A stretch of DNA of 64,000 bases. Source: Euphorbia lathyris. Lineage: Eukaryota; Streptophyta; Magnoliopsida; Malpighiales; Euphorbiaceae. The DNA lies in assembly GCF_963576675.1 (NCBI RefSeq), contig NC_088911.1:81807256-81871255 (forward strand), read 5' to 3'. The translations under genes and the position numbers were made by a program. A model generated the notes under the pieces. It was not told the origin of the DNA. It made no database searches and saw nothing but the letters and a program-made list of their open reading frames with translations. Shown here piece after piece: positions 12,501 to 26,272 of this stretch. Every line of letters starts with the position of its first letter. Within the stretch, counting starts at the first letter, position 1.

Positions 12501-15500
12501 CAGGATACCCTATGCAATGCGTTCCTTACTATCAGAACTATCCCGGAAATGGCCCGTTTTTTCAGTCACCATATCCGTCAGATGCTGGTCAAAGAAAGGG
12601 TTTGAGAAGGCAATCCATGGATAGTGGGGATGGCAACATTGACCCAGAAACTGGGGAGATGGATGCAGAGTTGGAGAACGAAACTCTGGAAAATCAAGAA
12701 TCAGGGAAGAAGTCTAGTCGATCAAATAAAAAGAAATCAGGCATGGTTGTAATTCGGAACCTCAATTACATTACTTCCAAGAGGCAAGAATCATCTGACA
12801 GTGAATCTCAGTTAGCTTCTGGTTCTGAAACAGATGGGGAAGACAGAGATTTTTCAGCACCTACTTCAAGTATTAAGCATAAGAACTCTCAGAGATCCTC
12901 AAAAAAGAAGGGAATTCATACTGATAAGTTGGAATCATATAATGAGGGAGGAACAAACGGGAACGAGGTGGATGGAAAAAACTGGGAAGCATTTCAAGAT
13001 TATTTACTAAAAGGAGCTGATGATGTTGAACATGCTACAAATAATGATATGATTACGATGGAAAAGGAGGTTCAGGTCAAGAGGAGGCAACACAGAGCAA
13101 GCCATGATCCTTTACTACTTGATCAACGAGGTGCATATGATAATGAGGAAGGAAATATGACAGATATACTGAGTATTAGTGGCAACTTGGCTCATATGAA
13201 AAGACTTTCAAATGATGAATCATTACTGTCACAGCAAATGAGACAATCTAGTGATGGAATCTTAATGGATGGTCAAATGGATATGCAGTCTGAAGTAGAT
13301 GGCAGGAGAGCAAGATACAGATCCAGAAACGATGATTTTATGATACATAGACAAGAAAACCAGTCGGGTTATGCAAGTTCAGATCCACTGGCTGTGAATG
13401 GATTTGTGCATCCAAGAAAAGATTTAGGCAAGAATGCATCACATAATGTGGATGATGATTCGTATGTGGTTGCATTGAGATCAACCTCAATAGATCAAAT
13501 TGGAGCTGATGGAAGACCCATAATTGACATGGATTCTGAGTTCCCATCATCTCAGCCAGAAAATTCATCTAAAAGGGTTGGAAGTCAAGTAAAATATGAG
13601 CCAGATGACTTCAGTTTGATGCCTGAGCGTGATTTAGGAAAGGGTCTAGTTGGTTATGACCCTGCCTTAGATTATGATATGCAGGTTCAAGCTGAAAATG
13701 GTGTTCCATTGGATAAGAAAAATAAGGAGGCGGTGACTGGTGCCAGGCAAGGCTCTAAGAAGGTGGACAAAAACAGCAAATCAAGACTTGTTCCAGAGAC
13801 TTCAGATAAGAAGAAGACAGTAGGACCAATAAGGAAAGGAAAACCTTCCAAGTTGAGTCCTTTGGAGGAAGCCAAGGCACGTGCGGAGAAACTAAGAAAC
13901 TACAAAGCTGATCTCCAGAAAATGAAGAAAGAGAAGGTAAACTTATTGTCCTATGAGCAAGCACTTAGGAAGGTCAAAACAATTGCGGCTAAGTATCTGT
14001 TGATCTTACCTGCGAAAATTTTATCCACTTTGTACTAGAATTTTGTGGTTTAACAAGTTGAAAAGATTTATCCAATATCATTTAATCCCTTGCTTTTCTC
14101 TCTTTTTTTTTTTTTTTTTGGCTAATCTATTTTTTTATAGGAAGAGCAAGAGATGAAACGATTGGAAGCTTTGAAATTGGAGAGGCAAAAGAGAATTGCT
14201 TCCAGGGGTGGCTCTATTCCTGCTCAACCAACTTCGCAGCAAACAAGAAAACAATTACCTGCAAAACTTTCCCCGAACCCTCACAAAACATCAAAGTTTA
14301 GTGATTCAGAAACTGGATCAGTGTCGCCTCTACAAAGGTTCCCCACTAGAACCATCTCAGTAGGATCTAGCGAATCTCTGAAATCTTCAAAAGCTGGAAA
14401 GGTGAGTACTAGTAGTCATTCTGCAGGAAATAGACTTAGTCGATCAGTAGCATCATTGCCTGAACCAAAGAAAGAGAACAGTAACATAACACATGATGCC
14501 AAGGCATCCATGGCCCGCATTAGAAGGTTGTCCGAGCCTAAAATGAGTAGCAGCAATCATGTTACCTCAGTTAAGCCAAGAAATACTGAGCCAGTATCAA
14601 AGCCAAAAGTATCAAGTGCACCTGAGAGCAAGAAGTTATCTGCAATTGTCAACTATGATAAAAACAAGATCGCATCTCTGCCGGAATTGAAAATTAGAAC
14701 CATGAAAAGACCTGATGGTTCCAATGGCAAATCAGTAGCTAAAGTACTGCCCCAGAGTGTGAATGAAAGTCGGTCTAATACCACTTCTGAAGGTACTGAA
14801 CTGAAAAGGAATGGTGACAAAAATTCACATCATAGTGATGGAGATGACAACCCAATAATTGAAAAGAAGGTGTTGATACAAGAATGTGATAAGAGCTTGA
14901 TTCCTGCTCTATGGACGGAAGATAACACTGGAGTAATGGGGCACAGTAGTAACTATGCAGCAATTCGAGCACCAGTCTCTCAACCTAACACGGAAGTGCT
15001 TCCAGGTGCACCTAAGGTAACTCAATATGAACATTGCCCAAATCATCTTTATTTATATTGGTAAGTGTTATAGACCATGAAAATATAGAGAAATCCATGG
15101 AATACCATGTAGATTAACAGACTACCTTGATATATTTTATTTAAGAGTAATACATATATATACAAGGTTCCTTCAAGGACATAAACTGACCCTACCAGCA
15201 GCTCTAGCAGCCCTACAGCAGCCTTAGGCATGCTATTCATTAATCACATTTGACTTATGGTCTAATATTAAGGATGTGATTGTTTGAATGCTACAAGATC
15301 TAGTTCCGTTTTTCGTTGCATAATAGTTATACTTGTTTAATTAAACATGTGTAATTCATCTCACCGACTATCTTTCTATCTATATTGAACGATAAGACCT
15401 AATATAACTATACAATAACTTATTGTATTTTAACTGATTTTACTGAATCAGTGCTCTATGTTTTATCCTCAGTCCTTGATAACGAAATCATCAATTGTTT

Positions 15501-16392
15501 CACTAAGTGAGAATAACTTGTATTCAGAATAATTCTTAATTGTTGAAGCCAGTAGACTAATTTGTCTTCGGAAGTGAGTGAAATTGTACCTTGTAGTTTG
15601 ATGATTTTTATAATGCAAAATCTTTTGCTATCAGGGGGCAACTGCAAGTAATGCAGAAAAGGAATTGCCAAAGCTTTCAAGCATTGTACCTTCTGAGAAA
15701 CCATACCAGGCTCCTTTTGCTCGGGTCTCTTCGTTGGAAGATTCATCTACCAGAAATTCAGAGTATGGCAAAGCTCCTCCAACAAGCCTACAGACAACAA
15801 CAGGAGGCATGGAGACTATCAAAGCTCGTGTATCTGATGCTAATAGCTTTAAGTTGGAAAAAATCTCCGAAGTGTTGGATAAACCTCAAACAAAGGAATC
15901 GTCAAAAGGCTTTAGACGGCTGCTGAAGTTTGGCAAAAAGAATCATAGTTCTGGTGAACGTAATGCTGAATCAGACAATGTCAGCGTAACTGGTTCTGAG
16001 GCAGGTGATAGTGTTGCAAATATTGCTTCTTCCAGTGAAGGTAAGAAGTGTTAATACTCCAGTAATTTTAAATTTGTGTAGTCTGTCAACCAGTTGCAAA
16101 AGTTCAAAACTTTTCCAAGGATAAATTGTTTTTATGGCAATGGACGTGACCGACATGTTTGATTCTTGTCAATAGTGAATACATTGAAGAATCTGATCTC
16201 TCAAGATGATACCTCATCTGCTAGCACTACTCCTCAAAAGAGTAAGCTCCCTCCGACTGCTGTTTGATTTGCCATTTTCTTGTTATTACATGTTACTAAG
16301 AAGAATAATTCAATTCTTCTGCAGCTTCTCGCCATTTCTCCCTGTTATCACCCTTCCGAAGCAAGACCAGTGAAAAGAAGCTGAACACCTGA
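9586..16392 (+). CDS. COP1-interacting protein 7 (CIP7)-like protein
   Basis: Thirteen coding exons give a 1280-residue protein: 9586-9644, 10031-10210, 10380-10500, 10579-10618, 10872-10921, 10995-11050, 11690-11842, 11978-12183, 12375-13936, 14141-15016, 15635-16040, 16176-16241 and 16325-16392. All introns are GT-AG and the phase closes at TGA. The N-terminus (LHSAVFQLTPTRTRCDLVIT, then GRTEKIASGLVTPFLAHL, KGGYSIILEPE and FVRFVSTPEILERVYTLESE) is the hallmark of the plant CIP7 family. Arabidopsis CIP7 is a nuclear protein that binds COP1 and promotes light-dependent gene expression. The middle is disordered, with Lys/Ser-rich basic patches. A charged coiled coil spans about residues 780-830 (LSPLEEAKARAEKLRNYKAD onward). 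The C-terminus has an RRLLKFGKK motif and ends SPFRSKTSEKKLNT. Direct COP1 binding is inferred from the family only. Confidence 0.93.
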
Positions 16393-16833
16393 CAATGTGA
16401 ATGCTTGAAGGGGATGAAGCTATGAGGTTGTCTTATACTACTATTTTGGTTGGAAATTGTTATAGATTTATGAGCTCCTTTGCTTGTAACAAGAAAAGGG
16501 ATACTATACTATACTATGTGTATATTTTGTCTGTGTACATTCGTCCAGTTTTAATTTCAATGCTCTTGCAGTGAGTGAGCTTTGTAACTTATTTCATCTC
16601 CTGCTTAATTATTAGTTGTGACAGTTTCGAACTTGCAACTTCACAACTTAACCGAAGCAGCAAGTTAAATTAGGAGAACTAATGCACTTGAATTCATAAC
16701 TTAGGCTCTAAATCATTATCAAAATTAGCTAATAATGCATTGTGTAAGATAAATAGCAACTGCAAAATTTCCTTTTTTGTTTCTGAGGCTACACGATTAC
16801 ATGTAAAGAAAAAAAGCAAAACAGCTGCATAAT

Positions 16834-18129
16834 TTAATCAAACCGGATAACAACGCAAGAAATATTGCTTTTACTCATTCTAATTAAAGCCTCCTTTGCC
16901 AAACACTCAGCAGCTCCTTGTGGATCTTGTATGTGCCTGATGAGGTTCACAGCTTCTTGATTTTTCATCACCTAAACAAAATTTTAAGAATATAATTGGA
17001 ATCAATCATCTGGGAATTGGGAATTTTACATCATTCAGCGTTTACATTTACAATGTGATTGTTCTGAAAACTTCCAATATCAACAATTTAAGGGTCTAAT
17101 GTGCATATTGTTGCTTACCTCCCAAATTCCAGTACTTGCTATGATGACCAACTCGGTATCAGGATTAATGCTTTCAGCTCCAACCATGAGCTCCGAGCTT
17201 CTCGACTGCTTACTGCCTGCTGCTTTACTCGACTTCCAAGCCAATACGCGCACTTCAACCAACATCAGATGTGAACACGTATACTATTGCTGAATTGTGT
17301 AAAATGTATGAGTAGATAGCTACTATATAATATATACCTGAGAAAAGCCTGCGAGACCAGTGTCTTTTAGCAGTTTGCTGATGCTTGGTACTCAGCTGAT
17401 GAGCTACACCATCTCTGGAAACAACAGCTCTGTAATCACCCATGTTGGCCATTACAAGCTTTTCTCCATTGATCACCATTACAGAAGCTGACCCAACTCT
17501 CTCTGTTTCATCATTATCATCCGATTTCTCTATCTCCCTAATTTTAGCTCTCGCTCCAAGATAAGCCTTTCTCATTGTCTCTTTACTCTTTTTTCTTATC
17601 TGAGACTGCAGGGCCACAAGTGTGTATAGCATCAAATATATACAGTTGAAAATGCTAGTTTTGATGCTACCTACCTCTTTGTGATTCCTATCAAACAGAT
17701 GGGATTGAAGGTATTTGGTGATTCCATCTCGAACTCTAGCATCGAAAACTCCAAAAAACCATAGCTCTAGCTCCTCTATTTGCTCTCTCTGAACCACAAT
17801 CGAATCGGTGTCCAAATCATCTGAAGTTCCTCTATATGATTGAGCCTCAACAACATGATAGCCATGAGATATTGGCGTCATCCACGATGGCTTTGCCCCA
17901 TTCAACTGTTTTCTCCTAGCTCCATCTCCTGTGAGAAAGCGTCTCAGTCGAAGTCCCTTCAAAGAAATCGAGCATTTCAAGGAAAAGATAGAATGATAAT
18001 AAAAAAAAAAAAAAGATAGCTTTATGCGAGTAGTCCATTAGAAAAGAAGTAAGCGACATACATGATGAACAAATGGAAGAGAAACCATAGGCATACCTTA
18101 AGCTTGAGATGAAGATCCTTCAATCCCAT
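16834..18129 (-). CDS. PP2C-like protein (PP2C-like 44 type), probably catalytically inactive
   Basis: Five exons on the minus strand: 18097-18129, 17675-17956, 17338-17605, 17119-17252 and 16834-16971. They encode 284 residues with matching phases and GT-AG introns. The family is recognised from ELWFFGVFDARVRDGITKYL (about residues 75-94), GSASVMVINGEKLVMANMGD and ELVIIASTGIWE. In active PP2Cs these read GVFDGHGG, a GD-S-RA motif, and ASDGLWD. Here the metal-binding DGHGG is DARVRDG and the DG of ASDGLWD is TG, so two metal-binding Asp positions are lost. This matches the plant PP2C-like protein 44 group. A role as a pseudophosphatase is inferred. The gene is convergent with the CIP7-like gene, with 441 bp between the stop codons. 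Confidence 0.88.
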
Positions 18130-19672
18130 AATCTCTCGTGTTATGATAATTAGACCGTTTCTAAAGGAACAGAATCAAATCAGAAACATTTTTATAGGCA
18201 AGAACACGATAGGGATAGGGATGAAAAGGGGGAGAAGGGAAAAGGAAAGCTTAATTAGGAAGGGAAAGGTTGGCACTTTTTCATAAACATGGAAAGGTAA
18301 TTATGAAATGTTTGAAGTCAGTTGAAAGTCTAAAGCATTAGAGACATATACATTTGTTAGGTCAACGTATTGATGAAGAAACTTTAATTCATTAAGCATG
18401 TAACAGTCATTTTTCTAGTTTCTGCCATTTTTAAGTAAGACAGGTAAAAGGTACTCGTTATTAGTTGATACTAGAGAAGAAAAAGTCTTCTCCTCAATCT
18501 CAATTGGTTACATTAGGTAAGATACCAAATACATATTGAAAAGGATAAATGGCTTCAAGTTCCAACTAAATCCAACATTTTAAATTTAATTGTTTTATCC
18601 CTGGGCCTTTATGAGATCCTATAATTAGTTCGGTGAAGTTGATGTCAATCAATAAAAGAAGAGGAAATTACACCAATAGTCACATATTATGTAGATTTTA
18701 CAATATTAATTGGTCTTTTGTTTGCTTTTATCAATTCCTTATTTTTTATTAATTAGAATATCAGAAGCCCAATTTTTTTTATGCTTTTGTCATATTTAAT
18801 CAGTTACTCTAATTATTTTAATAATTATTTTATTTTACTCAATTATTAACTAATTCCTGAATCCTAACTTCCACTATTTCTATTTGTTCTCGCCATCTTC
18901 TCTCATATTTTCTTTTGTTATCTGTGCCAGTTCTTTTTTTTTTCTTTTTTGATAAATATTTATTTGAGAATTTGATGATCCAATCTTCTCTACTCAATTA
19001 ATCTTTCTGTCCAAACAAAAATAATCAATATATCAATTGTGATACAATTAAAATCAAAGCATACATTAGTATGTATCTGTTTCCAGAAGTAAGATGCTTG
19101 TAAAGAAATCACCAGGAATAACAAATCATCATTTAAGAAACTCATATATTTTCATGAAAAAGTTAATAAATTTTTTTTCCAGAAATTCCAATAACCATTG
19201 ACAAGCAGGGTGGTTGAATGAATGAAAATAAAAATGATTTTGATTTTTTGAATTTGGTTTTTGGGCGTTTTTCCTATTTGTGTTTAAATGATTTTAGAGT
19301 TTTCTCATTAAACAGTATTGATTTCAAAAAAGGAAGAAATTGATTATAAAAAAAAGGAAGAAATCTAAATCTTCAACCATGAATCTGAGGAAAAAAAATG
19401 TCAAAAGTACAGTTTACAGACATATTCAAAAAGATATTATTTCGTTTTTTAATAAATAAACTACCCCATAAAACCTATTTGATAAATTCAGTTACAAAAT
19501 TTAAAGATTTGACATTTTAAGAATTATATTTTAGAGAATGAGACACTTGTAAAATTATAAGGAATCCTGACTATTGTGTAACTCACCCATAAAAGAACTA
19601 CTAGAAAATGTCATTATCAAGAGTTTGGGCTAATTGAGCTTGCCCTATAGAATTATAGGAGCCTGTCTGCAG
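18130..19672. other. AT-rich intergenic region
   Basis: It contains the 5' side of the PP2C-like gene and no other coding sequence. The base composition is low-complexity AT-rich. I could not recognise a transposon end or RNA gene here. Confidence 0.4.
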
Positions 19673-19681
19673 CCAATTTTA

Positions 19682-20478
19682 GGGGAAATTACAAAATTGG
19701 GTAAAATGGGAGACCCATTTACATATTTAAACCATTTTTTCAATCCATTACCTATCTAGACTATATTTTGTAACTTTCCAAAAATACCCTTCATGTATAT
19801 ATGACACTTAGAAAATTTTTAGTCTTTTTCATTTTCCATTCCGTCTGACTTCGCATATATGACTTTTACTTCGCAAATTCGCAATATGCTAATTAGCAAA
19901 TTCGCAATATGCTAATTAGCATAATGATTTTACTTCGCATATTGCACAATATGCGATATGATTTTACTTCGCAAATTCGCAATATGCTTCGCATATTGCA
20001 CAATATGCGAAGTGAGATGTAACATTCAGATCATAACAATGGTGAAAGCATTACTGCAACTGCTCCGCTTTCTACTTTCTTTCATTTTCAAACTAGAAGC
20101 TTTCTACAAGTTCGAGCCTTACGGAATAGACTCCAAGGAAGTATGTTGTTCCTGGTATTGTTCCTTTTCTCTGTTTCGGATCCACTAATCCCGCCTGAAA
20201 AATTATCTGCTGTTTTTGCTGATACTGATGTGTAACCTGTTGCGTATAGTAGGAGCGAAATGGGTATCGAGCCGATACTGGCAAAACCGAGATTGAATCG
20301 TTAACGGGTCTGGTAGGGGAAGAGAAATCGTGGATTTGGAAGATGAAGGGGAAGGGGAAAATGAAAGATTGGGGTATTTTAGGAAAGTTATAAAATATAG
20401 TCTAGATAGGTAATGGATTGGAAAAATGGTCTAAATATGTAAATGGGTCTCACATTTTACCCAATTTTGTAATTTCCC
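19682..20478. mobile_element. MULE-type non-autonomous element with 9-bp target duplication
   Basis: Inverted ends of about 100 bp run GGGGAAATTACAAAATTGGG at the left and the complement at the right (about 20370-20478). CCAATTTTA flanks both sides (19673-19681 and 20479-20487), the 9-bp duplication expected of Mutator-like elements. The interior has short direct and inverted repeats of TTCGCAAATTCGCAATATGC (19870-20010). It also has a roughly 200-bp open stretch, best read on the minus strand at 20093-20284 (QQVTHQYQQKQQIIFQAG), that may be a captured host fragment of unknown origin. No transposase is present. Confidence 0.8.
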
Positions 20479-20487
20479 CCAATTTTA

Positions 20488-21507
20488 TACAGAATTTACC
20501 AGTTTTAGAAAAAGACAGTTAATGGCTTGTGGCATGACTCGTATTGCTATTACAAATGGGAATAGAATATATTTTTAAGGATTAGAATTTATAAAATTGA
20601 AGTTAAAATTTATAAAATATAATATAAAAGCAAACTAATAGACATTTAGGATTAAATTTTATAAATTTTGTAATATATTATATTCCTTCAATCACATTAT
20701 ATAAGTGGTTTTAGAAAGTGAATTTTTTTTCAAAATATAAATAGTTTTGGTTTCCAAAAACTTTTATTTTAGTATTTTGGTCTAAGATCACCTAATCACC
20801 CCAACTTAGCATGATCATCTAATTCGCTTAAATATCTAGTTTTTACAGAGAAAAAATTACAAAATCCTCAAACACATCAGCCATATTTAAAAAATTACTT
20901 TCAAACCATTAAAAAATACAAATTTCAAATGAAATAAACACCATTAACCAGGTTTCAGTTCAAAACTGACATTTCAAGCCGTTAAAGACAATCCGACAAA
21001 TAAAAATAAAAATCAAGAACCTCAGAAGTTGAATGAAATTCAAATACTCAAACCAGAACCGGAACAATCAACAGCCTCAAAATAACTTTCGCCACAAATT
21101 AAAGGTATCTCAACCGTATGATAAATATAATAACCATCAACTAGAGGGTAATGTTACTTCTTCACTATCAATTCATGCCTAAAACATAGCAGTGATGATC
21201 ACATGCAAAAACATGATATACTAGTCCATTTATAATTGTGCAGGAAGAGACTGGGTTCTGAAGCTACCAATTGTATACTCTAAAAATCATGGTAATACTT
21301 GAATAAAACATGCCAAGCACAGGCCAACCAAAGCTTATAAACATCCCACATTCCATGTGAAAGCATAGATGGCACAATAACACTCGCTACAATCTGTCAT
21401 TTGAAGGTTTCTTTAAATTGTTCTCAATATCTAAGTAGCTCAAAATCCAAATACCAAAAATAACTTGAACAATAATGATAGCAAAATTGACAACTTAAAG
21501 AAAAAAT
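20488..21507. other. Intergenic region before eL14
   Basis: It includes the 3' untranslated side of the eL14 gene. No other gene, repeat or element border could be supported. Confidence 0.4.
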
Positions 21508-23089
<1,582 letters not shown>

Positions 23090-23169
23090 CTTGAAATCGT
23101 GTAGTGTGCGAGTATGAAAGCTCGAGAGATGCCGGAAGCAATAGAGAAGGAAGAGAAATGAGGAACAGC

Positions 23170-23328
23170 TAGGGTTTTTATTATATAAGATGTTTTATAG
23201 AAGATTTTGGACCGTCAGATTTAGGGTTTTTTTCCTTTTCTTTTGAGGAGTTTAGTTCAGGGTCCAGGTTATTAATGTTGGGCCATATTGAACGTTCATG
23301 GCCAACTGTCCGGTACGTGAAATGGGCT
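23170..23328 (-). promoter_or_regulatory. eL14 promoter: TATA box, two telo-boxes, two site II motifs
   Basis: Reading on the minus strand, a TATATAA lies at 23181-23187. AAACCCTA telo-boxes are at 23170-23177 and 23222-23229. TGGGCC/TGGGCT site II elements (seen on the plus strand) are at 23279-23284 and 23323-23328. Telo-box plus site II is the known signature that couples plant ribosomal-protein genes to cell growth and TCP-type regulators. The spacing to the ATG (23089) is consistent with a short 5' UTR. Confidence 0.75.
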
Positions 23329-24452
23329 GCCAGATTAATTTTCCTTTGAGGAATTTAAGTTATAAATCAGGTTTAACCTTAATTTTACAATTAATTTTGT
23401 TTTTTTAAAGAAATTTATAAAACTAGGCTTTTGGGGAGTTCCATTTATACTAGATTTTGGCCCGTGCCATGCACGGATCCATGTTAAAAGGTTCACTTTA
23501 ACGTGCGGATAATCTTAAAAATCTATTATCTATTATATATATATAACATGGAACTAAAGGCACACTTGTCAAATTTATGGAGCTTTAGAGAGCTCAAACT
23601 GATGTGTCAAGATATTATAGATTTGGCTTATGTGTCATTCCTAGGTTAATTTACAAGAATTTCGAAATTTTTTATTTATTTTCAGCAAATGAGAGTTTTG
23701 AATTTAATAAAACTCTACCCTTATTCTTCCAAGCCCAATCCAAATGTTTTTCAAATCGAGAGTGTTGAATTTAATAGAACTCTTTAGTTGCTACGCCTAA
23801 CTTCAAAATGCCCTTCTTAGGAACAAGGCACAAAAGCGGGTGCTTTCTATTAACAGAGAGAGAAATAGAGAAATGGGAAATTTGAGAGGAAGAGTATAGG
23901 GAGAAGAAGATAAGTGCAAGCCAAGATCTTTCAACACTATTGTTGGGTGGAAGATCTCTTGTTTATAGGGTAAATTTCATTAATGGTGTACAACTTTTGC
24001 CCTATTTCACACTTTGGTGTACAACCTTCAATTTGTCTCACTAATATGTACGAACTTATAGGTGACCTCCCACTTTGGTGTACAGCAGGTAAAAATGACC
24101 GGTCAATGCAAAGTCAACGCGCCACATCAGCAGTTTGACCGGTCAAAAGGTCAAAATTTGACCACTTAATGTAAAATTACCTTTATACCCTCTTCTTCCT
24201 CCTTCCCCATTTCTCTTTCCTTCCCCATTTCTCTTTCTCTCTAACTTCTCTCACTACCTTATTTTTTTTCATTAAATCTTTTCTTTACCTAACCAGATCA
24301 AACAATAATATTATTTATAAAAATGAAAATCAATTAATTAGAAAAAATCTTTTCGTGTGAACTAGAAAAAATCCCAAATGAACCAAGTATGTCTCCACTT
24401 TCATCTTTAATCTAATCTAATCAATGTCCTCAATATATTATATACTCCTCCA

Positions 24453-24455
<3 letters not shown>

Positions 24456-24488
<33 letters not shown>
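24456..24488. repeat. TA dinucleotide microsatellite
   Basis: About 14 TA units are found between the left arm of the Pack-MULE and the captured gene. They may be a decayed promoter region, but no function is claimed. Confidence 0.85.
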
Positions 24489-24490
<2 letters not shown>

Positions 24491-24559
24491 GCTCAATCTA
24501 CTTCAAGAAATGATCCCATCATACTCCTCGTTATTCGCAAAACGGAAATACAAGGAAAA

Positions 24560-24979
24560 ATGGGTTTATTCAAGAGTTTAGCTGTAATTAGTTTGGTTGT
24601 TGCCCTATCAACCATAGAATCAGAGAGTCGAGTAGCAAAGAAGGATTTAGGAATTGATTTAGGAGGTGTCTGGGTGGGTGTTGGTACACGAATTTGACTA
24701 GGTTCAGGGGGTGGCGGTGGCAGCAGTGGAAGTGGGGCAGGGGCAGGGGTTGGTTCAGGTTCAGGTTATAATTATGAATCTAGCTCTTCTTCTTCGTCAA
24801 GGTCTTCAAGCAATGGAGGAGGGTCTGGTTCGTCTGTCGGCTCCTGTGCTAGCTCTCAAGCAGATTTAATGTGTGGTCCTGGCCATGGCGGTAGAAAGCC
24901 TGTCGTTAAGCGTTTCCTTTTTTTCAGGCGATATGAGAAGAAAAAGAGTGTTGAGATGAGAGAAAAGAGAAGAATATAA
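24560..24979 (+). pseudogene. Captured glycine/serine-rich secreted protein gene, one internal stop
   Basis: The frame encodes 139 codons from the ATG at 24560 to the TAA at 24977-24979. One TGA (24695-24697) is at codon 46 where glycine would fit the pattern. The first ~20 residues (MGLFKSLAVISLVVALSTIE) look like a signal peptide. DLGIDLGGVWVGVG is followed by Gly/Ser/Ala-rich repeats (GSGGGGGSSGSG) and then a Cys- and Lys-rich tail. This resembles plant glycine-rich cell-wall proteins. The last codons reach the right TIR arm. Capture by the MULE is inferred from location. The host copy is not in the window. Confidence 0.65.
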
Positions 24980-25949
24980 TTAATTGATTTTCATTCCTAT
25001 CAACAATATTATTGTTGGATCTAATTAGGTAAGGGAAAGATTTAATTAGAGGAATATGGTAGAGAGAGGAGTTAGAGAGAGAAAGGGAAATGGGGAAGGA
25101 GGAAGGAGAAAGAGGAGGGTATAAAGGTAATTTTATATTAGGTGGTCAAATTTTGACCTTTTGACTGGTCAAACTGCTGATGTGGCACGTTGACTTCGCA
25201 TTGACCGGTCATTTTTACCTGCTGTACACTAAAGTGGGAGGTCGCCTATAAGTTCGTACATATTAGTGAGACAAATTGAAGGTTGTACACTAAAGTGTGA
25301 AATATGGCAAAGGTTGTATACCATTGATGAAATTTACCCCTTGTTTATATTAAAATCAGTTAAGATGCTATATACAAGTCTCAATATGTAACTTCCGGTG
25401 AACAACTCTCAATTTAACAAGAAATAATGCTCGGTGATGAGAGATTTTACAGTATCCATAGATATTCTCTCTCTTTTTGTTTTTTGAATTTATCAATTCT
25501 CGCAGCAGTTTTGAAGTTTCACACTCCTTTTGATTTGATCAAGTATACAAGAAACACAGATCATTTAGATTTTTTTTTATTTTTTATTTTCTATTCTCAA
25601 ATTCCAGTTCCATTCCAATTCCAAACTGTATGCGACTAAGAAGGGCATTTTGAAGTTAGGCGTAGCAACTAAAGAGTTCTATTAAATTCAACACTCTCAT
25701 TTGCTGAAGGGATTTGAAAAACATTTGGATTGGGCTTGGAAAAATAAGGATAGAGTTTTATTAAATTCAAAACTCTCATTTGCTGAAAATAAACAAAAAA
25801 TTTCGAAAATCTTGTAAATTAACCTAGGAATGACACATAAGCCAAATCTATAATATCTTGACACATCAGTTTGAGCTCTCTAAAGCTCCATAAATTTGAC
25901 AAGTGTGCCTTTAGTTCTACGTTTTATATAGATAATAGATAGTAGATTT

Positions 25950-26272
25950 CTAAACTCATTTTAACCACATTTTAACCGACTAAGGTGGTTTGGCCATGTG
26001 AGACGTAGAGCGCTTGATGCGCCGGTTAGGAGAACCGAAGAGTGGCAAAGGGATGTAGTGGTGATGGGTAGGGGAAGACCTAAGCAAACTTGGAGGAGGG
26101 TGATCGAGAGTGATATGAGTTTATTGGGAATTGAGGAAAATATGGTAGTGGATAGGACGGAGTGGAGGGAGCGAATCTGTGTCGCTGACACGACTTGATT
26201 TTCACGGTTTTATATGATGGTTCATGTTAGCCGACCCCGAATCATTTCAGGACTAAGGCTTTGTTGTTGTTG
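25950..26272 (+). pseudogene. RTE-type LINE 3' end, 5'-truncated
   Basis: The frame [20 protein letters not shown], then [20 protein letters not shown] and [15 protein letters not shown], is the C-terminus of plant RTE-clade LINE reverse transcriptases. After the stop come a short 3' UTR and a TTG-repeat tail (to 26272), the usual 3' end of RTE elements. Everything upstream is missing. It directly abuts the Helitron. Confidence 0.85.

Larger units (their letters stand above)
23968..25339. mobile_element. Pack-MULE with ~360-bp TIRs carrying a secreted-protein gene
   Basis: The ends GGGTAAATTTCATTAATGGT (left) and the complement of GGGTAAATTTCATCAATGGT (right) continue as inverted arms to about 24340 and from about 24977. 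CTTGTTTATA occurs directly before (23958-23967) and after (25340-25349) the element, a 10-bp target duplication. The arms include GACCGGTCA motifs and a C/T-rich stretch. Between them lies the glycine/serine-rich gene at 24560-24979. A solitary partial arm of the same family is at 26684-26830. Mutator-like ancestry is inferred from the long TIRs and target duplication. Confidence 0.85.
23450..25946 (-). mobile_element. Helitron with an inverted copy of its own 5' end
   Basis: On the minus strand the element starts A|TC at 25946 and ends CTAG|T at 23450. A 6-bp-stem hairpin CCGTGC-CAT-GCACGG (23462-23476) precedes the CTAG, and the host site is A/T. These are the standard Helitron marks, and the same hairpin and CTAG end another Helitron at 49432. 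The first ~300 bp (25635-25946) are repeated inverted at 23522-23820, with similar sequence through the block that contains TGACACATAAGCC. A Pack-MULE with its own target duplication (23968-25339) sits between the arms. No RepHel gene is present, so it is non-autonomous. Confidence 0.75.

Noticed and set aside
17099..17293. Plus-strand ORF inside the PP2C-like gene
   Set aside because: It is an antisense shadow of exon 4.
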